Counted from the stretch's first letter, positions 1 through 9,232 are shown. The stretch is DNA of 64,000 nucleotides from Streptomyces sp. V4I2 (GCF_030817655.1 NZ_JAUSZM010000003.1:1178001-1242000), one strand, 5' to 3'. The notes: a model not told the origin generated them from the letters alone. Program-made: numbers and translations.

Positions 1-1059
1 GCCGAGGAAACCGTCGACGCCGGACGCGTCGTCGAACCACAGCCACACCACGCTCGTGCACAGCACCGCGTACAGGGCGCCCGCGAGCCGCGGGTGCCCG
101 GCGCGGACCAGCACGGCGAAGGACGGCAGCAGCCAGACCAGGTGATGCACCCAGGTGATCGGGCTGACGAGGCAGGCGGCCAGGCCGGTGAGGGCGAACG
201 CGGTCGTCCACTCCCCCGCGGCCACCGCCCGGCGGGCGCGGACCGCCCACACGCACAGCACCAGCAGCACCGCCCCCGCCCACACCGCGCGGTCCGGTTC
301 GCCCAGCCTGGCCAGGATCCCCTGCAGTGACTGGTTGGAGACGTAGTCCAGACGGCCCACCCGGGTCGTGTCCCACAGCGCCTCGGTCCAGTAGAAGCGT
401 GAGGCGTCGGGCGCCACGCAGGCCGCGAACGCCGTCGCCGCCGCGGTGACGGCCGAGGCGACCGCCGCGGCCCGCCGGCGCCGGGCGAGCAGCAGCAGGC
501 CGATGAAGATCAACGGAGTGAGCTTCACCGCCGAGGCGAGACCGATCCCCACCCCCGCCCAGCGGCCTGGGCCGGTGGCGAGCAGCCGGGCGTCGGCGAG
601 CACCAGGGCCAGCAGCAGGATGTTCACCTGGCCGAAGCTGAACGTGTCACGGAGCGGTTCGAACAGCGCGAGCGCGCAGACGCCCAGGGCACAGCCGTAC
701 CAGCCGTAGCGCCGCCAGTCCGCTCCGACGAGGATGCGCAGGACCACCGCCAGGGCGGCCAGATTGAGCAGCAGGGCGGCGGCGATCGCGGCGCGCAGCG
801 GGAGCAGCGCCATCGGCAGCATGGCGACCGCCGCGAACGGCGGATAGGTGAAGCCGTACGGCGTGCCGGGCACCCGGTAGTCGTAGAGCCGTCCGCCGTG
901 GTGGACCCAGCTGTCCACGGCTCCGTGGTAGACGCGCAGGTCGAACCAGTCGCGCAGCAGCGGCACGGTCGCCGTGAAGGCGGTGACGGCGGCGGCGAGG
1001 GCGAGCACGAGCAGCAGTCGGCCGCGGTCGGTGCGGGGGCGAGGGCGGGGCAGTCTCAT
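1..1059 (-). CDS. GT87-family polyprenyl-phosphate mannosyltransferase-like membrane protein (partial)
   Basis: Multispanning GT-C glycosyltransferase of the GT87/DUF2029 type, a family that transfers mannose from a polyprenyl-phosphate donor at the membrane. The frame is open from ATG 1059 to the window edge, so the C-terminus is missing. Visible landmarks are an N-terminal hydrophobic segment, an acidic residue in an early external loop (DWFDLRVYHGAV), the motif YGFTYPPFAAV, and FSFGQVNILLLALVLAD followed by ASAVKLTPLIF, which are typical of the family. Its start overlaps the stop of the upstream mannosyltransferase (ATGA), so the two are probably translationally coupled. The family call is firm; the acceptor is unknown. 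Confidence 0.85.
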   Translation of the reverse strand, partial: MRLPRPRPRTDRGRLLLVLALAAAVTAFTATVPLLRDWFDLRVYHGAVDSWVHHGGRLYDYRVPGTPYGFTYPPFAAVAMLPMALLPLRAAIAAALLLNLAALAVVLRILVGADWRRYGWYGCALGVCALALFEPLRDTFSFGQVNILLLALVLADARLLATGPGRWAGVGIGLASAVKLTPLIFIGLLLLARRRRAAAVASAVTAAATAFAACVAPDASRFYWTEALWDTTRVGRLDYVSNQSLQGILARLGEPDRAVWAGAVLLVLCVWAVRARRAVAAGEWTTAFALTGLAACLVSPITWVHHLVWLLPSFAVLVRAGHPRLAGALYAVLCTSVVWLWFDDASGVDGFLG

Positions 1060-2450
1060 GCCGTACGTCCCGACGCCGGGGCCAGCTCCGCCTGGTGGGC
1101 CTGCCACAGGACGACCACGGCGAGTACGCCGCCCGAGACGGCCAGGACCAGCTGCCCGGCGTCCGCGGCACCGCCGCTCGGCAGGGCGGCGAGCGCGAGC
1201 ACCCCGGTCACGGCCGCCACCCGGTGCCGTATCGACGTGCTGGGCGCGGCGGCGGCGATGAGGAACAGCCCCCACAGGGCGTACCAGGGACGGATCGCCG
1301 GGCCGAGCGCGGCCACCGCCAGCAGGCTCAGGCCGAGCGCGTACACGGGACGCAGACGCAGCCGCAGCCATATGGCGAGGACGGCGACCACCGCGGCCAC
1401 GATGCCCAGGGTGTGCCACACCGGTACGGCCAGCGGTGCCAGGTCGCTGCCCAGCCGCTCCAGAACGGCGCGAGTCGCGCGGCCGAGGAGGCTGGTGAGG
1501 GCCCAGTTCTGCGGGGAGGCGGGGGTGTTGAGGGCGCTTATCCAGCCGTATCCGGTCCCGGCGGCCGCCGTCGCGGCGGCCGTGGTGGCCGCGGTCGCGA
1601 CGACGGTCGTCACCACGGCCCGCGCCGGGCTCCGGCCCGCGCGCACCTGGAGCACGACGACCGCCGCGAGCCCGAGCACGGCGGGTGCCTTGACCAGGGC
1701 GGCGAGTGTGACGAGCACGGCGCCCAGGACCGGCCACCGGCCCAGCGCCGCGACCAGGCCGAGGCCCAGCAGGCCGAGCATGATGGCGTCGTTGTGGGCG
1801 CCCGCGACCAGGTGCAGCAGGACCAGCGGGTTGAGGGCGCCGAGCCAGAGCGCGGCCGACGGATCGGCACCGCTGTGCCGGGCGAGGCGGGGCAGCGCGG
1901 CCGCCATCAGGCCGACGCCGAGCAGGGCGACGAGGCGCATGCCGACGAGGCCGGCCGGGAGTTCGCCCCGGGTCAGCCCGGACAGCGCGGAGGCGAGGCC
2001 GAGGAAGACCGGGCCGTACGGCGCTCCGGTGTGCCGCCACAGCGGGGAGACCTCGTCCGCGAGCGGCCCGCCGAGCTGCGCGGGGCCGTGTGCGTAGACG
2101 TCGATGTGCGCATCCACCATGGCGCCCTGCGCCAGGTAGCTGTACACGTCACGACTGAACAGCGGCGGCGCGACCAGCAGAGGGACCGCCCAGACCGCGA
2201 GCACCACCATCAGCGCGCGCGGGCTCGGCGGCTCGGAGCCGCGGACCAGCCGTCCCAGCAGGGCCCAGGCGGCGATCAGCAGGACGAGGCCGAAGTACAC
2301 GCCCACCAGGCCGAGAGCGGCATGGACGGAGGACGGGGAGAGCAGTTCCCGCACCGGCAGGGCGCCTGCGGTCTCGCCTCCTGCCGCGAGACAGGCGGTT
2401 CCGGCCAGACCGAGCACCTGGCAGCGGCGGAGATCGACGGGGAAAACCAT
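1056..2450 (-). CDS. MptB-like polyprenol-phosphomannose-dependent alpha-1,6-mannosyltransferase
   Basis: A membrane GT-C protein of about 464 residues with some 12 hydrophobic segments. The early loop motif PPLFSRDVYSYLAQG carries the Asp/Arg pair typical of GT-C enzymes, and is followed by HTGAPYGPVFL. This matches the MptB/DUF2029-like actinobacterial mannosyltransferases that elongate lipid-linked mannans. It precedes and overlaps the GT87 gene by four bases, suggesting a two-gene glycolipid unit. The ATG at 2450 was chosen; an in-frame GTG at 2459 is possible and neither has a strong Shine-Dalgarno. The exact linkage made is inferred from family, not shown by the sequence. Confidence 0.8.
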   Translation of the reverse strand: MVFPVDLRRCQVLGLAGTACLAAGGETAGALPVRELLSPSSVHAALGLVGVYFGLVLLIAAWALLGRLVRGSEPPSPRALMVVLAVWAVPLLVAPPLFSRDVYSYLAQGAMVDAHIDVYAHGPAQLGGPLADEVSPLWRHTGAPYGPVFLGLASALSGLTRGELPAGLVGMRLVALLGVGLMAAALPRLARHSGADPSAALWLGALNPLVLLHLVAGAHNDAIMLGLLGLGLVAALGRWPVLGAVLVTLAALVKAPAVLGLAAVVVLQVRAGRSPARAVVTTVVATAATTAAATAAAGTGYGWISALNTPASPQNWALTSLLGRATRAVLERLGSDLAPLAVPVWHTLGIVAAVVAVLAIWLRLRLRPVYALGLSLLAVAALGPAIRPWYALWGLFLIAAAAPSTSIRHRVAAVTGVLALAALPSGGAADAGQLVLAVSGGVLAVVVLWQAHQAELAPASGRTA

Positions 2451-2608
2451 GGCCAACACTCGGGAAGCGTGTCACCGCCGGATGGCCGGAAAACGACGCG
2501 TGACTCTCCTGGCGGCGGACTGCGTGTGACCGGCGTGTGCTCCCGCGGAACCGATGAATTCCGCACGGCCCGCCGGTCTACCTGGTACCCGATTCCCACA
2601 GACCGGAC

Positions 2609-3382
2609 GTGATGACCATGCCGAGCAACGCCGCCTACGCCGAGGTCGACGGCCTCACCATGTACTACGAGGCGCACGGCACCGCCCGCGACACCGGGCG
2701 CCCCCTGGTGCTGCTGCACGGCGGTGTCCTCACGGTCGGCCTCGCCTTCGGGGCCGTGCTGCCCGCCCTGTCCGCCGCCCGGCACATCGTGGCTCCCGAA
2801 CTCCAGGGCCACGGACACACCGCCGACATCGACCGTGCGATCACGGTGCCGAACCTGGCCGGTGACGTGGTGGCCCTGCTGGACGAACTCGGCATCGAGC
2901 AGGCCGACTTCCTCGGCTTCAGCCTCGGCGGACTGACCGCCCTGGAGGTCGCCGTGCGCCATCCCGAGCGCGTCGGACGGCTGGTGCTCGCCTCCACCCA
3001 GTACGCCCAGGACGGGTACCACGAGGAGATCCTCGACCCCGCCGCCGGCTCGCCGCTGCTGCCGACCGAGGCCGACTTCAAGGAGATGGCCGACGCCTAC
3101 GCGGCGGTCGCGCCCCGACCGGAGCACTTCGCGGACTTCATCGCCAAGTGCTCGGTCGCCGCGCACGGCCCGCTGCCCTGGACCGCCGACGACCTGCGGG
3201 CACTGGCCGCGCCCACCCTGCTGGTCATCGGCGACACGGACTTCGTCCGCGTGGAGCACGCCGCCGAGATGCAGCGGCTGATCCCCGGTGCCCGGCTGGC
3301 CGTCCTGCCCGACACCACGCACATGGCCCTCATGGGGCGGACGTCCCTGCTGCTGCCGATGCTGGAGGAGTTCCTCGGCTGA
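2609..3382 (+). CDS. alpha/beta hydrolase
   Basis: A 257-residue soluble hydrolase of the alpha/beta fold, divergent from the mannosyltransferases. It shows the oxyanion HGG at about residues 37-39, the nucleophile elbow GFSLGG with Ser105, a late acidic residue in VIGDTDFV and the terminal His in DTTHMAL. These make a complete Ser-Asp-His triad. The substrate cannot be told from the sequence. GTG 2609, ATG 2612 and ATG 2618 are all in frame and within ten bases, so the exact start is open. It ends just before a 9-bp tandem repeat that lies at the convergent junction with glutaminase. Confidence 0.85.
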   Translation: MMTMPSNAAYAEVDGLTMYYEAHGTARDTGRPLVLLHGGVLTVGLAFGAVLPALSAARHIVAPELQGHGHTADIDRAITVPNLAGDVVALLDELGIEQADFLGFSLGGLTALEVAVRHPERVGRLVLASTQYAQDGYHEEILDPAAGSPLLPTEADFKEMADAYAAVAPRPEHFADFIAKCSVAAHGPLPWTADDLRALAAPTLLVIGDTDFVRVEHAAEMQRLIPGARLAVLPDTTHMALMGRTSLLLPMLEEFLG

Positions 3383-3389
3383 GCCGCCC

Positions 3390-3452
3390 GCTCGGAACGC
3401 TCGGCATGCTCGGAACGCTCGGAACGCTCGGAACGCTCGGAACGCTCAGAAC
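3390..3452. repeat. 9-bp tandem repeat (seven units)
   Basis: Seven head-to-tail copies of GCTCGGAAC (unit 2 reads GCTCGGCAT, unit 7 GCTCAGAAC) fill the gap between the convergent hydrolase and glutaminase genes and run a few bases into the 3' end of the glutaminase coding region. It is a slippage-type minisatellite; no function is evident. Confidence 0.9.
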
Positions 3453-4369
3453 ACAGACACCCCGGTCAGCGTGGTGAAGCGGTCGAGGGCCGCCATTCCC
3501 GACACCGAGTTCCCCCGCTCGTCCAGCCCCGGACCCCACACGCACAACGTGCACCGCCCCGGCACCACGGCGATGATGCCGCCGCCCACGCCGCTCTTGC
3601 CGGGCAGGCCCACCCGGTAGGCGAACTCGCCCGCCGCGTCGTACGTCCCGCACGTCAGCATCACCGCGTTGACCTGCTTGGCCTGGCTCTGGGTGAGCAG
3701 GCGGGTGCCGTCGGCGCGGATGCCGTGCCGGGCCAGGAAGGTGGTGGCGAGGGCGAGGTCGGCGCAGGAGGCGGTGACCGAGCACTGGCGGAAGTACTGG
3801 TCGAGCAGGACCGGGACAGGGTTGTCGATGTTGCCGTACGACGCCATGAAGTGGGCGAGGGCGGCGTTGCGGTCGCCGTGGGCGGCCTCGGAGGCGGCGA
3901 CCTCCTTGTCGAAGTCCAGCGTGGGGTTGCCGGACTCCGAGCGCAGGAAGGTCAGCAGTTCCCCGGCCGCGTCTCCGGTACGGGTCTGGAGGCGGTCGGT
4001 GACGACGAGCGCGCCCGCGTTGATGAACGGGTTGCGCGGGATGCCGTTCTCGTACTCCAGCTGGATGAGCGAGTTGAAGGGGTTGCCGGAGGGCTCGCGG
4101 CCCACGTGCTCCCAGAGTTCGTCGCCCTCGCGGGCCAGGTCGAGGGCGAGGGTGAAGACCTTGGTGATGGACTGCGTGGAGAACGGCTCGCGCCAGTCCC
4201 CGACTCCGTACACCGTGCCGTCCAGCTCCGCGACGGCCATGCCGAAGCTGCGCGGATCGCAGGCCGCCAGCGCCGGGATGTAGTCGGCGGGCCGGCCGCG
4301 GCCGGGCGTGCGGCCGATCTCGTCGGTGATGCGTTCCAGGACCGGCTGGAAGGTCATGGCGGAAGTCAT
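3446..4369 (-). CDS. glsA: glutaminase
   Basis: Glutaminase of the serine-dependent beta-lactamase fold (GlsA family), hydrolysing L-glutamine to glutamate and ammonia. The protein is 307 residues, the usual single-domain length. The active-site S-x-x-K is seen as QSITK (Ser67, Lys70), with FINAGALV, ASYGNIDNP and LPGKSGVGGGI blocks downstream. ATG 4369 is used; a second ATG lies at 4357. It is the last gene of a minus-strand run after aspartase, 45 bases away, and fits the nitrogen-release theme of that run. The C-terminal codons overlap the end of a tandem repeat. Confidence 0.95.
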   Translation of the reverse strand: MTSAMTFQPVLERITDEIGRTPGRGRPADYIPALAACDPRSFGMAVAELDGTVYGVGDWREPFSTQSITKVFTLALDLAREGDELWEHVGREPSGNPFNSLIQLEYENGIPRNPFINAGALVVTDRLQTRTGDAAGELLTFLRSESGNPTLDFDKEVAASEAAHGDRNAALAHFMASYGNIDNPVPVLLDQYFRQCSVTASCADLALATTFLARHGIRADGTRLLTQSQAKQVNAVMLTCGTYDAAGEFAYRVGLPGKSGVGGGIIAVVPGRCTLCVWGPGLDERGNSVSGMAALDRFTTLTGVSVF

Positions 4370-4414
4370 GATCGCTATTGTGCCTCCGGTCCGGTCCTGG
4401 TGCGCGTCCGCGGC

Positions 4415-5827
4415 TCAGGCCAGGGGTGAGCCGGTGCCCGCGACGATCTCCGGCCGCAGCAGGTCGGCGAGGGTGTCCGCGGGCAACAGGCCCTTCTCCA
4501 GGACGAGTTCGGCCACGCCCCGGCCGGTGACGAGGGCCTCCTTGGCGATGTCGGTGGCCGCCGTGTAGCCGATGTACGGGTTGAGGGCGGTGACCAGGCC
4601 GATGGAGTTCTCCACGCTCGCGCGCAGCGCCTCGGTGTTGGCGGTGATGCCGTCGACGCAGCGTTCGGCGAGGGTGAGGCAGGCGGCCCTGAGGTGGGTG
4701 ATGGACTCCGACAGGGAGTGCAGGATGATCGGCTCGAAGGCGTTGAGCTGGAGCTGTCCGGCCTCGGCAGCCATGGTGATGGTGACGTCGTTGCCGATCA
4801 CCTCGAAGGCGACCTGGTTGACGACCTCGGGGATCACCGGGTTGACCTTGCCGGGCATGATGCTCGAACCGGCCTGCACCGGCGGCAGGTTGATCTCACC
4901 GAGGCCCGCGCGCGGCCCGGAGGACAGCAGCCGCAGGTCGTTGCAGCTCTTCGACAGCTTGACGGCGATCCGCTTGAGCACGCCGGACATCTGGACGAAT
5001 GCACCGCAGTCCTGGGTAGCTTCGACCAGGTTGGCGGCGGTGACCAGCGGCAGACCGGTGATTTCGGCGAGATGGCGGCGGGCCGACTCGGCGTATCCGG
5101 CGGGGGCGTTGAGGCCGGTGCCGATGGCCGTGGCGCCCAGGTTGATCTCATGGATCAACTCGACTGCCTCGGCGAGACGGCTGCGGTCCTCGTCCATCAT
5201 GACGGCGTATGCGGAGAACTCCTGACCCAGCGTCATGGGCACCGCGTCCTGCAACTGTGTACGGCCCATCTTGAGGACCTCGCGGAACTCGACGGCCTTG
5301 CGGGCGTAGGCGTCCTGCAGCACGGACATCGCCTCGAGCAGTCCACGTACCGCGAATACCGTCGCGATCTTGACGGCGGTCGGGTAGACGTCATTGGTGG
5401 ACTGGCCGAGGTTGACGTCCTCGTTGGGGTGCAGGTGGCGGTACTCCCCCTTGGCGTACCCGAGCAGTTCCAAGGCCCGGTTCGCGACGACCTCGTTGGC
5501 GTTCATGTTCGTCGAGGTGCCGGCGCCGCCCTGGATGACGTCGACGACGAACTGGTCGTGCAGCTTGCCGTCACGGATCTCCCGGCACGCCTCGACGATC
5601 GCGGCGGCCTTCCTCGGCTCCAGCAGCCCGAGCTCCTCGTTGGCGAGGGCGGCGGCCTCCTTGACGGCGGCGAGGGCGTCGATCAGGTGCGGGTAGGCGG
5701 AGATGGTCATGCCCGTGATGGGGAAGTTCTCCGTGGCGCGCAGAGTGTGGACGCCCCAGTACGCGTCGACGGGGATGTCGCGGTCGCCGAGGAGGTCGTG
5801 CTCGGTGCGGGTGGCGGCGGTGGTCAT
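4415..5827 (-). CDS. aspA: aspartate ammonia-lyase (aspartase)
   Basis: Aspartase of the fumarase/aspartase superfamily, converting L-aspartate to fumarate plus ammonia. The 470-residue length is standard. The superfamily signature GSSIMPGKVNP lies at residues 320-330 with the mobile catalytic Ser, and the TNMNANEV and NLGQSTNDVYPT substrate-binding blocks precede it. Fumarase would be the alternative, but the HLHPNEDVN form and the neighbour asparaginase favour aspartase. It follows asparaginase (116-bp gap) and precedes glutaminase, so asparagine can be carried to fumarate by adjacent genes. Confidence 0.93.
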   Translation of the reverse strand: MTTAATRTEHDLLGDRDIPVDAYWGVHTLRATENFPITGMTISAYPHLIDALAAVKEAAALANEELGLLEPRKAAAIVEACREIRDGKLHDQFVVDVIQGGAGTSTNMNANEVVANRALELLGYAKGEYRHLHPNEDVNLGQSTNDVYPTAVKIATVFAVRGLLEAMSVLQDAYARKAVEFREVLKMGRTQLQDAVPMTLGQEFSAYAVMMDEDRSRLAEAVELIHEINLGATAIGTGLNAPAGYAESARRHLAEITGLPLVTAANLVEATQDCGAFVQMSGVLKRIAVKLSKSCNDLRLLSSGPRAGLGEINLPPVQAGSSIMPGKVNPVIPEVVNQVAFEVIGNDVTITMAAEAGQLQLNAFEPIILHSLSESITHLRAACLTLAERCVDGITANTEALRASVENSIGLVTALNPYIGYTAATDIAKEALVTGRGVAELVLEKGLLPADTLADLLRPEIVAGTGSPLA

Positions 5828-5943
5828 GAGGGTAGAGATCCTCTTTCCAAGGGGTGAGGGTAAGCGCCCCGAGAGGGGCGCGGGGAACTGCGCGAGCAGC
5901 CACGTTCGGCCCGCAGATCCATGGCGGCCCGTCCGGCGAAGCG

Positions 5944-6960
5944 CTACGCGCAGGCCGACAAAGGGACCGGGTCCAGCGCCCGCACCGGCCGTACGCAGCC
6001 GACCGGTTCGCCTCCCCCGAGCACCGGCTCCCCCGCGAACTCCGCGAGCAGCGAGGGATCAACGCCCGCCCGGGCGAGGGCAGCCGCAGCCACCGGAACC
6101 CGCGCCCGATTCGCCCCGTCAGCGATCTTCACGGCCACCGCTCTGCCATCGGCCAGCGCAGCGACGTGCACGCCCTCGAAGCCGTCCTTGGCGAGCAGCC
6201 CCGGCACGGCCCGCATCTGCGCGGCGACGTCCCGGCCGGACCCGGACGCCATCTCGGCGTGCTCGCGCATCGCGTCGGCGACACGCGCCTCCGGGGTGCC
6301 GGACGGGGCCGTGGTGATCCGGGCGGCGGCACGCGCAAGGCCGTGCAGCGAGACGGAGAACAGCGGCGCACCGCAGCCGTCGACGGTCACCTGCGCGATG
6401 CGCTGCCCGGTGAGGTCCTCGACGATCTCGGCGATCGCCTGCTGGAGGGGGTGCTCCGGGTCGAGATACCCCTCAAGAGGCCAGTCGTTGAGCACGCACG
6501 TGTAAAGCATCGCGGCGTGCTTGCCGGAGCAGTTCTGGGCGAGCCGTGAGGGCATCCTGCCGTCCCGGACCCAGTCGTCCCGGACGACGGGGTCGAAGGG
6601 CAGGTCGGGGACGTTGCGCAGGTGGTCCTCGGTGAGTCCGGCGAGCTCCAGGATGCGCCGGGCGCCGGCGAGATGGCGTTCCTCGCCGGAGTGGCTGGCC
6701 GCGGCGAGCGAGAGCAGCTCGCCGTCGAGCGGGAGCCCCGCCCGGACCATGGCGACGGCCTGGACGGGCTTGAGGGCCGAGCGGGGGTAGAAGGCGGCCT
6801 CGATGTCGCCGAGCTGGAAACGGACGTGGCCGTCGGTGTCGAGGACGACGACGGAGCCGTAGTGGATGCCCTCGACGACCCCGCCGCGTATGAGGTGGGC
6901 GACGGGAGCGTGGAGGGGTTCGCGGATCAGGGGTGCGTCCGCAACAGAACTGCTGTACAT
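5944..6960 (-). CDS. asparaginase (rhizobial AnsA/L-asparaginase II type)
   Basis: A 338-residue asparaginase of the family first described in Rhizobium (PF06089 type), structurally distinct from the E. coli enzymes. Landmarks are YPRSALKPVQ near residue 50, with the Ser/Lys pair expected at the active site, AASHSGEERH, QNCSGKHAAML with conserved Cys and Lys, and VDGCGAPLFSVSL. The open frame extends upstream on the same strand, but ATG 6960 gives the family N-terminus (SVADAPLIREP) and is chosen. It sits between the permease and aspartase and should supply aspartate to the latter. Confidence 0.9.
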   Translation of the reverse strand: MYSSSVADAPLIREPLHAPVAHLIRGGVVEGIHYGSVVVLDTDGHVRFQLGDIEAAFYPRSALKPVQAVAMVRAGLPLDGELLSLAAASHSGEERHLAGARRILELAGLTEDHLRNVPDLPFDPVVRDDWVRDGRMPSRLAQNCSGKHAAMLYTCVLNDWPLEGYLDPEHPLQQAIAEIVEDLTGQRIAQVTVDGCGAPLFSVSLHGLARAAARITTAPSGTPEARVADAMREHAEMASGSGRDVAAQMRAVPGLLAKDGFEGVHVAALADGRAVAVKIADGANRARVPVAAAALARAGVDPSLLAEFAGEPVLGGGEPVGCVRPVRALDPVPLSACA

Positions 6961-6992
6961 CACTGCCTGCTTCTCGGGGAGCGGCGCGTGCC

Positions 6993-8435
6993 TCACGCGT
7001 CGGCTCCGGTGGTGGACGTGCGGACGGCACGGCGGCGGATGGCGAACCATCCGACGACCAGCGCCCCGACGATCAGCGGGAGGCACAGCACGGTGGTGCG
7101 GCCGGCGCCGCCGTCGGCGTACATGAGGACCAGGACGGAGGCAAGGAAGGCCAGCGTCACGAGTTCGGTCCAGGGGGAGCCCGGCAACCGGTAGCTCGGG
7201 CGGGCGAGTTCGCCCTTCTGGGACTTCTGCCAGAACATCAGGTGGCAGATCATGATCATGCCCCAGGTGGCGAGGATGCCGATCGCGGCGAAGTTGAGCA
7301 CGATCTCGAACGCGTCGGCGGGGACGACGAAGTTGAGGCCGACGCCGAGGACGCAGAAGCCGCTGGTGAGCAGGATGCCGCCGTACGGGACCTTGCTGCG
7401 GCTCATCACCGACGTGAACTTGGGCGCGGAGCCGGACATCGCCATGGAGCGCAGGATGCGGCCGGTGGAGTACAGGCCGGAGTTGAGCGAGGACATGGCC
7501 GCGGTGAGGACGACCAGGTTCATCACGCCGCCCGCCGCCGGGATGCCGATGTTGGACAGCACGGTCACGAAGGGGCTCTCGCCGGACGTGTACGTGTTCC
7601 ACGGCAGCAGCATCGACAGCAGGACGACCGAGCCGACGTAGAAGATGCCCACGCGCCACATGATCGAGTTGATCGCCTTCGGCATGATCTTCTCGGGGTT
7701 CTCGGTCTCGCCCGCCGTGACGCCGACCAGTTCGACGGAGGCGTAGGCGAAGACGACGCCCTGGATGATCAGGAGCATGGGCAGCAGGCCGTTGGGGAAG
7801 ACGCCGCCGTGGTCGGTGATCAGGGACGGGCCGGGGGTGGTGCCGTCCACCGGGTGCTGCGTGACCAGCAGGAAGATGCCGATACACATGAAGATGACCA
7901 GCGCGCTGACCTTGACGATGGCGAACCAGAACTCCAGTTCGCCGAAGATCTTCACCGAGATCAGGTTCACGGTGAGGACCACGGCGAGCGCGATGAGTGC
8001 GATCACCCACTGCGGGACGTCGGAGAACATGCCCCAGTAGTGGGTGTAGGTGGCCACCGCGGTGATGTCGGCGATGCCGGTGGTGGCCCAGTTGAGGAAG
8101 TACATCCAGCCCGCGGTGTACGCGCCCTTCTCGCCGAGGAACTCCCGGGCGTACGACACGAAGGCGCCGGAGGACGGGCGGTACAGGACGAGTTCGCCGA
8201 GGGCACGGACGACGAGGAAGGCGAAGAGGCCGCAGACCGCGTAGGCGATGAAGAGGGAGGGCCCGGCGTCGGCGAGGCGGCCGCCGGCGCCGAGGAAGAG
8301 GCCGGTGCCGATGGCCCCGCCGATGGCGATCATGTTGACGTGCCGGGACTTCAGGGACTTGCTGTAGCCGGCGTCTCCGGCGTCGACGTGTGCGGTGTGT
8401 TTGCGGGTCGCCTCTTGGAGGTGCTGCTCGCTCAC
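6993..8435 (-). CDS. amino-acid permease (APC superfamily, AnsP-like)
   Basis: A 480-residue permease of the AAT/APC group with about 12 membrane segments. The first helix carries the unwound-helix motif IAIGGAIGTGLFLGAG, followed by the GLFAFLVVRALGEL and SSGAFVSYAREFLGEKG blocks typical of amino-acid/H+ symporters such as AnsP, GabP and CycA. The GTG start at 8435 overlaps the stop of the FadR-type regulator (GTGA), which fixes the start. With asparaginase and aspartase directly downstream, asparagine uptake is the most economical role; this is inference from context. Confidence 0.9.
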   Translation of the reverse strand: MSEQHLQEATRKHTAHVDAGDAGYSKSLKSRHVNMIAIGGAIGTGLFLGAGGRLADAGPSLFIAYAVCGLFAFLVVRALGELVLYRPSSGAFVSYAREFLGEKGAYTAGWMYFLNWATTGIADITAVATYTHYWGMFSDVPQWVIALIALAVVLTVNLISVKIFGELEFWFAIVKVSALVIFMCIGIFLLVTQHPVDGTTPGPSLITDHGGVFPNGLLPMLLIIQGVVFAYASVELVGVTAGETENPEKIMPKAINSIMWRVGIFYVGSVVLLSMLLPWNTYTSGESPFVTVLSNIGIPAAGGVMNLVVLTAAMSSLNSGLYSTGRILRSMAMSGSAPKFTSVMSRSKVPYGGILLTSGFCVLGVGLNFVVPADAFEIVLNFAAIGILATWGMIMICHLMFWQKSQKGELARPSYRLPGSPWTELVTLAFLASVLVLMYADGGAGRTTVLCLPLIVGALVVGWFAIRRRAVRTSTTGADA

Positions 8436-9163
8436 GCCTCGGGTCCGCCTTCCGTGGGGGTGTCCGTGCGCGGGGAACGCACGATGTCGGTGAGGGTCGT
8501 CTCGACGCGGTCGAGGTGGTGGGACATGGCCTCCACCGCGTCGGTCTCGGAACCGTCCATCAGCGCCTCGACGATCGCCCGGTGCTCGCGATTGGACTGT
8601 TCGCGCCGGCCGCCCAGTTCGTTGAGGAACGCCGACTGGCGGGCCAGTGCGTCGCGGATCTCCTCGATGACCCGGCGGAAGACCGGGTTCTGGGCGGCCT
8701 CGGCCACGCCGAGGTGGAACAGGGTGTCCATCGCGACCCAGGCGGTGGTGTCGGTCTCCCGTTCCATCCGGTCCAGGAGGTGGGCCAGGTGGTCGAGGTT
8801 CTCCGGGGTGCGGCGCCGGGCCGCGTACCCGGCGACCGGGATCTCGACGTGGCGGCGCACCTCCAGCAGGTCGCTGGCCGCGTAGTCGCCGAAGGTGGGG
8901 TCCTCGACTGAGCTCGCGACCACGAAGGTGCCTTTGCCGGTCTTGGAGACCGTCAGCCCCATGGTCTGCAGGGCCCTGAGTGCCTCGCGCAGCACGGGGC
9001 GGGAGACCTCGAGGGTGCGGCACAGCTCCGCCTCGGAGGGGAGCTTGTCGCCGATCGCGTAGTCGCCGCGCTCGATGGCGCCGCGCAGATGCCCGAGCAC
9101 CGCTTCCATGGCGCTGACGCGCCGCGGGCCCTGACTGGCTGTCTGGCTGTCTGACAGGTTCAC
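8432..9163 (-). CDS. FadR-family GntR transcriptional regulator
   Basis: A 243-residue regulator. The N-terminal winged helix (about residues 18-85) shows GDKLPSEAELCRTLEVSRPV followed by REALRALQTMGLTV, the classic GntR helix-turn-helix. The C-terminal helical FCD domain has the metal-binding pattern Asp in MDTLFHLGVAEAA plus His in REHRAI and SHHLDRV. FCD proteins usually bind small carboxylates. It is the first gene of the regulator-permease-asparaginase-aspartase-glutaminase run and is translationally coupled to the permease, so an acidic amino acid or dicarboxylate effector is plausible. The start is a GTG at 9163. Confidence 0.9.
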   Translation of the reverse strand: MNLSDSQTASQGPRRVSAMEAVLGHLRGAIERGDYAIGDKLPSEAELCRTLEVSRPVLREALRALQTMGLTVSKTGKGTFVVASSVEDPTFGDYAASDLLEVRRHVEIPVAGYAARRRTPENLDHLAHLLDRMERETDTTAWVAMDTLFHLGVAEAAQNPVFRRVIEEIRDALARQSAFLNELGGRREQSNREHRAIVEALMDGSETDAVEAMSHHLDRVETTLTDIVRSPRTDTPTEGGPEA

Positions 9164-9232
9164 GGGAGTGATACTCCGCGGAGCGTGAGGTCTCTGTCAA
9201 GGCTGCTGAAACAAGAAATTCACGGGGCGTGA
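9160..9232 (-). promoter_or_regulatory. candidate FadR-type operators upstream of the Asn/Asp operon
   Basis: Two short inverted repeats of the form TCAC-N4/5-GTGA lie at 9160-9171 (over the start codon) and 9220-9232, sixty bases apart, with a perfect CTCCGCGGAG palindrome at 9174-9183 between them. They flank the expected promoter of the regulator gene, so autoregulation is plausible. This is a pattern-based call. Confidence 0.35.

Noticed and set aside
3390..3452. Possible CRISPR-like repeat array
   Set aside because: Units are 9 bp, contiguous and without spacers, so it is a minisatellite. The same holds for 24778-24831 and 35837-35903.
5944..8010. 688-codon minus-strand frame fusing upstream sequence to asparaginase
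   Set aside because: Only the part after ATG 6960 matches the asparaginase family; the rest lies out of frame within the permease gene.
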